Shown here: in pieces, positions 1-4,391 of the stretch
How positions within the stretch are numbered: the stretch's first letter is position 1
Layout: every line of letters begins with the position of its first letter
Assembly (NCBI GenBank): GCA_023434015.1
Contig: JAEYTM010000081.1
Location: forward strand, 1-7,299
DNA from: Pseudomonadota bacterium
GTDB lineage: Bacteria; Pseudomonadota; Alphaproteobacteria; Caulobacterales; Caulobacteraceae
Length of the DNA stretch: 7,299 nt
Direction: 5' to 3'
Notes under the pieces: model-generated
What the model saw: only the letters and a program-made list of their open reading frames with translations
What the model was told of the DNA's origin: nothing
Databases searched by the model: none
Made by a program: the position numbers and the translations under genes

Positions 1-534
1 GTCCGCGTCCGCCGGGCCGGAGACGGCCTCGCACCGGAACGCCACGCCGGCGGCCTCGGCCGCAGCGCGCAGCCCGGCGAGGGCCGCCGCGGCATCAAGG
101 CGCCAGTCCTCGCGGGTCAGCAGGGCGACCGGAAAGGCGTCGGACAATCCGGGCGCGAGGCCCCTCGCCGTGTGGCCCGGGATCTCGGCGAGGTGCAGTC
201 CCAGCCGGCCGGCGGCCGTCGAGATTCGCTCCAGCCAGGCCTCTCCGCCGACCGCCATCGCCCCCGTGCGATCGACATACAGGCCCGCCCGCGCCTCCAG
301 TTCCGGCCAGAGGTCACGCGCGGCCAGCAGCAGGTCGAAGTGCGCGGCGGCCTGGCCGTCGAGCACCGCCTCGAACACCGGCGCCAGCATGCCCGCGGCC
401 ACGCCAGAGGCGTTGGCCAGCGGCTCGGCGGGGTCGCAGACCGTCACCACGTGCCCCGCGTCGGCCAGAGCCAGCGCGCAGCTCAGCCCCCGGGCGCCCG
501 CGCCCGCCACCGTGATCTTCGCAGCCTTCGTCAT
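1..534 (-). CDS. thiO: FAD-dependent amine oxidase, glycine oxidase (ThiO)-like; 3' end beyond window
   Basis: The frame begins with ATG at 534 and stays open to base 1, giving 178 residues of a protein that continues leftward out of the window. Members of this family are usually around 320-380 residues, so about half is seen. An N-terminal Rossmann FAD-binding motif GAGARG lies at residues 11-16, and Asp34 closes the second strand in the position expected to hold the adenosine ribose. Residues 42-52 read ASGVAAGMLAP, the loop characteristic of DAO-fold oxidases of the ThiO group. ThiO oxidises glycine to iminoglycine for the thiazole moiety of thiamine. No other thi gene or THI-box is visible here, so a different D-amino-acid or sarcosine-type substrate is possible. 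The gene diverges from the CinA-like gene with 81 bases between start codons. Shine-Dalgarno support is weak (TTAGG about 4 bases upstream). The oxidase family is firm; the ThiO assignment is moderate. Confidence 0.8.
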   Translation of the reverse strand, partial: MTKAAKITVAGAGARGLSCALALADAGHVVTVCDPAEPLANASGVAAGMLAPVFEAVLDGQAAAHFDLLLAARDLWPELEARAGLYVDRTGAMAVGGEAWLERISTAAGRLGLHLAEIPGHTARGLAPGLSDAFPVALLTREDWRLDAAAALAGLRAAAEAAGVAFRCEAVSGPADAD

Positions 535-591
535 GCGCCTAACGACCCGGACCGGCAGGGAAAATCAAGGCCGCGCCGCATCGGAACCGCT

Positions 592-614
592 CCCGCAGGC
601 GCGGGTTTTCCCGC
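592..614 (+). promoter_or_regulatory. Two mutually exclusive short hairpins in the leader of the CinA-like gene
   Basis: Three complementary blocks stand in a row: CCCGC at 592-596, GCGGG at 601-605 and CCCGC at 610-614. The middle block can pair with the first (loop AGGC) or with the third (loop TTTT), but not with both. The third block ends one base before the cinA-type ATG at 616, and no normal Shine-Dalgarno sequence is visible upstream of it. The geometry is seen directly. A role in translation control or attenuation is inference: five-base GC stems arise easily in DNA of this composition. The first hairpin followed by TTTT also resembles a very weak intrinsic terminator. Confidence 0.3.
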
Positions 615-615
615 C

Positions 616-1143
616 ATGGCCGAAGCCCTTGATCCCGCCGTCCCGCCCGCCATCGACGACCTGGCCCGCTTCGTGCTGCGCGAAGCTTGCGACCGGGGCC
701 TGAGACTCGCCACCGCCGAAAGCTGCACCGGCGGGCTGCTGGCCTCCCTGCTCACCGATATTCCCGGCCAGTCGCACGCCTTCGAACGCGGCTTCGTCAC
801 CTACACCGACGAGGCCAAGCGCGAGATGCTGGGGGTCGCCGAGGAGATCCTCTCCACCGACGGGGCGGTGTCGGAGCGATGCGCCGTCGCCATGGCTGAG
901 GGCGCACTGGCCGCCTCCCGTGCGGACATTGCGGGATCGATCACCGGCTTTGCGGAGGGCGCGCCGGGCCACCCCCCCGGCCAGGTGCATTTCGCCTGCG
1001 CCCGAAAGGGCCGGCCGACACGGCATCGTCTGGTCTGTTTCGGCGACGTCGGCCGCGCCGAGGTGCGGCTGCGCGCGCTGGGCGTCGCTCTGGCGATGAT
1101 GCGTGACCAGATGGTGCAGGCGCCGAGCGTCGACGCCGCCTAA
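616..1143 (+). CDS. CinA C-terminal domain protein (PncC-type nicotinamide-nucleotide amidase-like)
   Basis: This 175-residue protein consists of the CinA C-terminal domain alone, at about the normal size for stand-alone members. It lacks the molybdopterin-binding N-terminal domain of full CinA. PncC enzymes hydrolyse nicotinamide mononucleotide to nicotinic acid mononucleotide plus ammonia in pyridine-nucleotide salvage. The signature AESCTGG sits at residues 34-40, with Ser36 the presumed nucleophile. GFVTYTDEAK at 59-68 supplies the conserved Tyr63 and Lys68, and GAVSE is at 83-87. The usual glycine-rich TGIAGPGG stretch is altered to TGFAEGAPG at 110-118 and is a few residues shorter than in typical homologues as I recall them, so activity is not assured. 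ATG 616 is chosen because homology to CinA domains begins shortly after it and no nearer in-frame start exists. No clear ribosome-binding site precedes it. Its stop overlaps that of the convergent LysR gene by 4 bases. Confidence 0.88.
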   Translation: MAEALDPAVPPAIDDLARFVLREACDRGLRLATAESCTGGLLASLLTDIPGQSHAFERGFVTYTDEAKREMLGVAEEILSTDGAVSERCAVAMAEGALAASRADIAGSITGFAEGAPGHPPGQVHFACARKGRPTRHRLVCFGDVGRAEVRLRALGVALAMMRDQMVQAPSVDAA

Positions 1144-2078
1144 CCTGCCGCGCGCGCCGGCGGGTGGACGGAGCCCCAGCCCTGGTGCCACTCGGGCTCG
1201 CCGGCATAGCGCTGGGCCAGGAAGTCGACGAAGGCGCGCACCTTGGCCGCCAGGTGCCGCGCATGCGGATAGACAGCGTGGACGTAGATCATCTCCGGCT
1301 CGAAATTGCATAGCACCGGCGTCAACAGGCCCGCCCGCAGGTCGTCGGCCGCCGCGAACGCCGGCGTGCGGGTGATGCCGAAGCCGGCCCGCGCCGCCGC
1401 GACGCAGGCGTCGGCCCCGGTGAACCGCAACCGTCCGTGGACCCGCACGTCGCGGTAGTCGCCATAGCCTCCAAAACGCCAGACCCGAGGATCGGCCATG
1501 TTGCTGTCGAGGATCGCCTCGTGGCCGGCGAGGTCGTCGAGCGTCTGGGGGGCGCCGTGCTTGGCCAGATAATCCGGGGCGGCGCAGGTCACCATGCGGA
1601 CGGCCGCCAGGCGGCGAGCGACCAGGGAGGAATCCGCCAAAGAGCCGATCCGGACAGCCACGTCGAAGCCTTCCTCCACCAGATTGACCAGGCGATCGGT
1701 GGATGACACCTCCAGGGACACGTCCGGATAGGCGGTGGCGAAGTCCAGCAGCGCCGGGGTGAGCTGACTTGCGCCGAACGACATCGGCGCCGATATCTTC
1801 AACAGGCCGCGCGGGCCGCTCTGGTCGCGCACCGAGCTTTCGAGGCTCTGGAAGTCCTCCAGCACCTGGCGCGCGCGTTCCAGGTAGGCGCGGCCGGTGT
1901 CTGTGAGCGACACGTCCCGCGTAGTGCGGTTCAGCAGTCGCGCCCCCAGGCGGTTCTCCAGCCGGGCGACCAGCTTGGAGACCTGCGCGCCGGACACGCC
2001 CAACCGACGCGACGCCTGGGTGAAACTGCGGGCGTCCGCGACGGCGGCGAAGGCGGCGATCTCGTCCACACGGTCCAT
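1140..2078 (-). CDS. LysR-family transcriptional regulator
   Basis: A full-length LysR-type regulator of 312 residues, standard for the family. The N-terminal winged helix-turn-helix occupies about residues 1-60: a FAAVADARSFTQAS helix region, then SGAQVSKLVARLE as recognition helix, then the LLNRTTRDVSLTDTG wing. The linker helix follows, and a periplasmic-binding-protein-like effector domain runs from about residue 90 to 295. The sequence resembles the CrgA-like subgroup, whose ligands are often aromatic or quinone-like; the ligand here is unknown. The start is ATG 2078, with a good Shine-Dalgarno GGGAAG 7 bases upstream. It diverges from the FMN reductase/dioxygenase pair, the classic layout in which a LysR protein controls the adjacent divergent genes and represses itself. 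An inverted repeat at 2084-2102 is a plausible operator. The last 4 bases overlap the end of the CinA-like gene. Confidence 0.95.
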   Translation of the reverse strand: MDRVDEIAAFAAVADARSFTQASRRLGVSGAQVSKLVARLENRLGARLLNRTTRDVSLTDTGRAYLERARQVLEDFQSLESSVRDQSGPRGLLKISAPMSFGASQLTPALLDFATAYPDVSLEVSSTDRLVNLVEEGFDVAVRIGSLADSSLVARRLAAVRMVTCAAPDYLAKHGAPQTLDDLAGHEAILDSNMADPRVWRFGGYGDYRDVRVHGRLRFTGADACVAAARAGFGITRTPAFAAADDLRAGLLTPVLCNFEPEMIYVHAVYPHARHLAAKVRAFVDFLAQRYAGEPEWHQGWGSVHPPARAAG

Positions 2079-2083
2079 GGCAT

Positions 2084-2102
2084 TGCTTCCCGTTCGGAAG
2101 CA
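2084..2102. promoter_or_regulatory. Candidate LysR operator: 7-bp inverted repeat with T-N11-A geometry
   Basis: A perfect inverted repeat, TGCTTCC - CGTTC - GGAAGCA, lies 6 bases upstream of the LysR start codon within the divergent promoter region. It contains T at 2087 and A at 2099 separated by 11 bases, the T-N11-A arrangement typical of LysR boxes. The minus-strand Shine-Dalgarno GGGAAG lies inside it, and it would overlap the start point of the promoter proposed at 2102-2130. Bound protein could therefore block expression of the regulator. The symmetry is seen directly; recognition by this LysR protein is inference from position. Confidence 0.55.
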
Positions 2103-2130
2103 TAGTTGTGCATCACGAGGCGATTATCAA
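2102..2130 (-). promoter_or_regulatory. Putative sigma-70-like promoter of the LysR gene
   Basis: Read on the minus strand, TTGATA (2130-2125; 5 of 6 matches to TTGACA) is separated by 17 bases from AACTAT (2107-2102). The latter keeps the A at position 2 and the T at position 6 that matter most in a -10 element. Transcription would start near 2095, inside the inverted repeat, about 17 bases before the LysR start codon. A second T-N11-A pair (T2106, A2118, with GTG/CAC arms around a 3-base centre) lies within the spacer. The -10 match is modest, and alphaproteobacterial promoters often depart from the E. coli consensus. Confidence 0.35.
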
Positions 2131-2181
2131 CGCAACGCTGCAACCTCATCTGTGTTTTCCAATCGCAGTGAGGAGTCCCCC

Positions 2182-2766
2182 ATGTCGCAGCCCCGCACCG
2201 TCGCCGTCATCGTCGGCAGCCTTCGCAAGGATTCCGCCAGCCGGAAGATCGCCAAGGCCATCGCCGCCCTGGCTCCGCAGGATCTCGCCTTCCGCTTTGT
2301 GGAGATCGGCGACCTGCCGCATTACGACCAGGACCTGGAGACCGACGCACCGCCCGCGGCCTGGACGCGGTTCCGTGGTGAAGTGGCGGACGCGGACGCC
2401 GTCCTGTTCGTCACCCCCGAATACAACCGCTCGGTTCCCGGCGCGCTGAAGAACGCCATCGACGTCGGCTCGCGGCCCTGGGGCCAGGCCGTCTGGAACC
2501 AGAAGCCCGCAGCCGTCGTCTCCACCTCCGCCGGCGCCCTGGGCGGCTTCGGCGCCAACCATCACCTGCGCCAGGCGCTGAGCTTCTTCAGCATGCCGGT
2601 GCTGGGCCAGCCGGAAGCCTATGTCGGCAACTCCCTGAGCCTGTTCGACGAGACCGGCGAGCTCACCAACGAGACCACCGCCGAGTTCCTGCGCGGCTTC
2701 GCCCAGACCTTCGCCACCTTCGTGGAAGCCAACGCGCGCCCGCGCGCCGCTCGCGAGGCGGCCTGA
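2182..2766 (+). CDS. NADPH-dependent FMN reductase family protein (ChrR/YieF-like quinone reductase)
   Basis: A 194-residue cytoplasmic flavodoxin-fold protein, the usual size for the NADPH-dependent FMN reductase family. Members bind FMN and use NAD(P)H to reduce quinones, chromate, azo compounds or free flavin. The phosphate-binding loop GSLRKDSASRK is at residues 12-22. PEYNRSVPGALKNAID at 79-94 is the hallmark FMN-binding segment. TSAGALGGFGANHHLRQ at 115-131 matches the second flavin-contact region. ATG 2182 is preceded by a strong GAGGAG (2170-2175) at 6 bases. The gene diverges from the LysR gene and lies 10 bases upstream of the ring-cleavage dioxygenase, so the two are very probably cotranscribed under LysR control. 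Two-electron reduction of quinones to hydroquinones followed by ring opening would be a coherent detoxification sequence. The family is clear; the physiological substrate is inferred. Confidence 0.94.
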   Translation: MSQPRTVAVIVGSLRKDSASRKIAKAIAALAPQDLAFRFVEIGDLPHYDQDLETDAPPAAWTRFRGEVADADAVLFVTPEYNRSVPGALKNAIDVGSRPWGQAVWNQKPAAVVSTSAGALGGFGANHHLRQALSFFSMPVLGQPEAYVGNSLSLFDETGELTNETTAEFLRGFAQTFATFVEANARPRAAREAA

Positions 2767-2776
2767 GGACGCCGCG

Positions 2777-3583
2777 ATGACGCTGCCGACCTATTTCATC
2801 CCCCACGGCGCGGGCCCCTGTTTCTTCATGGAGTGGATCCGCGGGCCGGCGGACACCTGGGATCGCACCGCCGCCTGGCTCAAGGGCCTGGTGGCGGACC
2901 TTCCCGAGCGCCCCAAGGCCATCCTGATGATCTCCGGCCACTGGGAGGCGTCTACCTTCACCGTCGGCTCCTCGCCCCGCCCGCCGATGATCTACGACTA
3001 CGGCGGCTTCCCGGAGCATACGTACCGTCTGAGGTTCGACGCCCCCGGCTCACCGCAACTGGCGGCGCGGGTGCGCGAACTGCTGGGCGCAGCGGGCTTC
3101 CCGACCGCGGAGGATACGCAGCGGGGCTATGACCACGGCGTCTTCGTGCCGCTGATGCTGGTGACGCCCGAGGCCGATATCCCGGTCGTGCAGCTCTCCC
3201 TGCGCGGCGACCTGGACCCGGCCGCGCACCTGGCCGCGGGCCGGGCGCTGGCGCCGCTGCGTCAGGAGGGGGTGCTGATCGTGGGCTCGGGGATGAGCTG
3301 GCACAACATGCGGGGCTTCACCCCGGCGTACACGGCCAAATCGGCCGAATTCGACGCGTGGCTCTCGCAGGCCATGGCCGACCCGGAGCGGCGCGAACCC
3401 GCTCTCCTCGACTGGAGCGGGGGTCCCTACGCCCGCGAGGCCCATCCGCGCGAGGAGCACCTGGCGCCCTTGTTCGTCGCCGCCGGCGCCGCCGCGGGCG
3501 AGCCAGGCCGCACAGCCTTCCGCGACCAGGTGATGGACGTGGTGGTCTCGGCCTACGCGTTCGGCGATACGGCCACGGCCTAA
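2777..3583 (+). CDS. DODA/LigB-type extradiol ring-cleavage dioxygenase
   Basis: A 268-residue protein of the class III (LigB-like) extradiol dioxygenase family, to which 4,5-DOPA dioxygenase and E. coli YgiD belong. These enzymes open catechol-type rings using a bound divalent metal. Histidines conserved in the family are visible: His10 in IPHGAGPC, His55 in ISGHWEAS, His120 in GYDHGVFVPL, His176 in GSGMSWHN, and His223 and His228 in AHPREEHLAPLF. His10, His55 and one late histidine are the likely metal ligands, with His120 probably catalytic. The length is normal. The start is ATG 2777, with GAGGA at 2765-2769 overlapping the stop codon of the reductase gene, which suggests translational coupling. 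Its stop overlaps the convergent RNA methyltransferase stop by 4 bases. Pairing with a quinone reductase and a LysR gene points to catechol or quinone removal rather than pigment synthesis, by inference. Confidence 0.93.
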   Translation: MTLPTYFIPHGAGPCFFMEWIRGPADTWDRTAAWLKGLVADLPERPKAILMISGHWEASTFTVGSSPRPPMIYDYGGFPEHTYRLRFDAPGSPQLAARVRELLGAAGFPTAEDTQRGYDHGVFVPLMLVTPEADIPVVQLSLRGDLDPAAHLAAGRALAPLRQEGVLIVGSGMSWHNMRGFTPAYTAKSAEFDAWLSQAMADPERREPALLDWSGGPYAREAHPREEHLAPLFVAAGAAAGEPGRTAFRDQVMDVVVSAYAFGDTATA

Positions 3584-4386
3584 CCGCCCCCGCCCGCCGT
3601 CAGGTGGTGCAGGACGATGCCGCTGGTGGTGGCGACGTTCAGGCTGTCGAAACCGTTCGCCATCGGTATGCGCACCGTCGTCGTCCGCGCCAGCACCTCC
3701 GCCGGCAAACCCGGGCCTTCCGCCCCGAACAGGACGGCGGTCCGGGCGGCTGGCCGGACCGCCGCCAGTTCGAACACTCCCTGAGGCGACAGGGAGACCA
3801 CCTCCAGCCCCGCGGCTTCAAGCACCTCGACCATGTCCGCGCCGCGCGGCAGTTGCGCGTAGGGCATGGTGACGGCCGCCCCGACCGAGACCCGGATCGC
3901 CTTGCGGTACAGCGGATCGCAGCAGTCGGCGTCGAGCAGCACGGCGTCCGCCCCGAAGGCCGCGGCGTTGCGGAAGATACCGCCAAGGTTGTCGTGATTG
4001 CCGATGCCCGACAACGCGACCACCACCGCCCTGTCCGGCAGGTCGCCGAGCAGGGTCGCCGGCTCCAGCGCCCTGCGCTCGCCCAGGGCCAGAATTCCCC
4101 GGTGGATGTGGAAGCCGACGATGGCGTCCATCACCGCCTGGCCTGCCGCATAGATCGCGACGCCCTGCGGCAGCTGGCCCAGCAGGGCCGACAGGGCCGC
4201 CGCGCGCTTCTGCGCCACCAGCACCGAGCGCAGCGGATGGCGGCCGGTGCGGACCAGCTTTTCCAGCACCACCTGCCCCTCGGCGACGAACAGCCCCCCA
4301 CGGCCCACCAGATCGCGCTCGCGCACGTCGCGGTAGCCCTCGATGCGCGGGTCTTCCGGGTCCTCGATCAGGACGATCGGCGACAC
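3580..4386 (-). CDS. SpoU/TrmH-family RNA 2'-O-ribose methyltransferase
   Basis: With the GTG start at 4386 the product is 268 residues, normal for TrmH/RlmB-type enzymes that carry a small N-terminal substrate-binding domain. These use S-adenosylmethionine to methylate a ribose 2'-hydroxyl in tRNA or rRNA. The N-terminal domain (about 10-110) includes ERDLVGRGGLFVAEG at 23-37. The SPOUT catalytic domain shows motif 1 NHDNLGGIFRNAAAFGADA at 130-148 (Asn133, Arg139), motif 2 VLFGAEGPGLP at 218-228, and motif 3 IPMANGFDSLNVATTSG at 240-256. Together these form the knotted cofactor site. The open frame extends further upstream into the peptidase gene, but that part lacks family resemblance. GTG 4386 falls where homologues begin and has GGTAGG 4 bases upstream. 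It lies 5 bases after the M13 peptidase stop, suggesting cotranscription and coupling. The target nucleotide cannot be told from sequence. Confidence 0.92.
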   Translation of the reverse strand: MSPIVLIEDPEDPRIEGYRDVRERDLVGRGGLFVAEGQVVLEKLVRTGRHPLRSVLVAQKRAAALSALLGQLPQGVAIYAAGQAVMDAIVGFHIHRGILALGERRALEPATLLGDLPDRAVVVALSGIGNHDNLGGIFRNAAAFGADAVLLDADCCDPLYRKAIRVSVGAAVTMPYAQLPRGADMVEVLEAAGLEVVSLSPQGVFELAAVRPAARTAVLFGAEGPGLPAEVLARTTTVRIPMANGFDSLNVATTSGIVLHHLTAGGGG

Positions 4387-4391
4387 GCGGC

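Noticed and set aside
592..610. Intrinsic terminator formed by CCCGC-AGGC-GCGGG followed by TTTT
   Set aside because: The stem is only five base pairs, the T-run is four bases, and it lies between divergent genes just upstream of a start codon, where a terminator has no obvious upstream transcript to stop.
172..615. In-frame upstream extension of the CinA-like protein to a start near 172
   Set aside because: The extension is antisense to the ThiO-like gene and is Arg-rich without domain resemblance. CinA-domain similarity begins just after the ATG at 616.
565..2103. A 512-codon minus-strand open frame spanning the CinA-like gene and the LysR gene
   Set aside because: Arg/Gly/Pro-rich translation without family resemblance. 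It runs antisense to the CinA-like gene and out of frame with the LysR gene, both of which have clear motifs.
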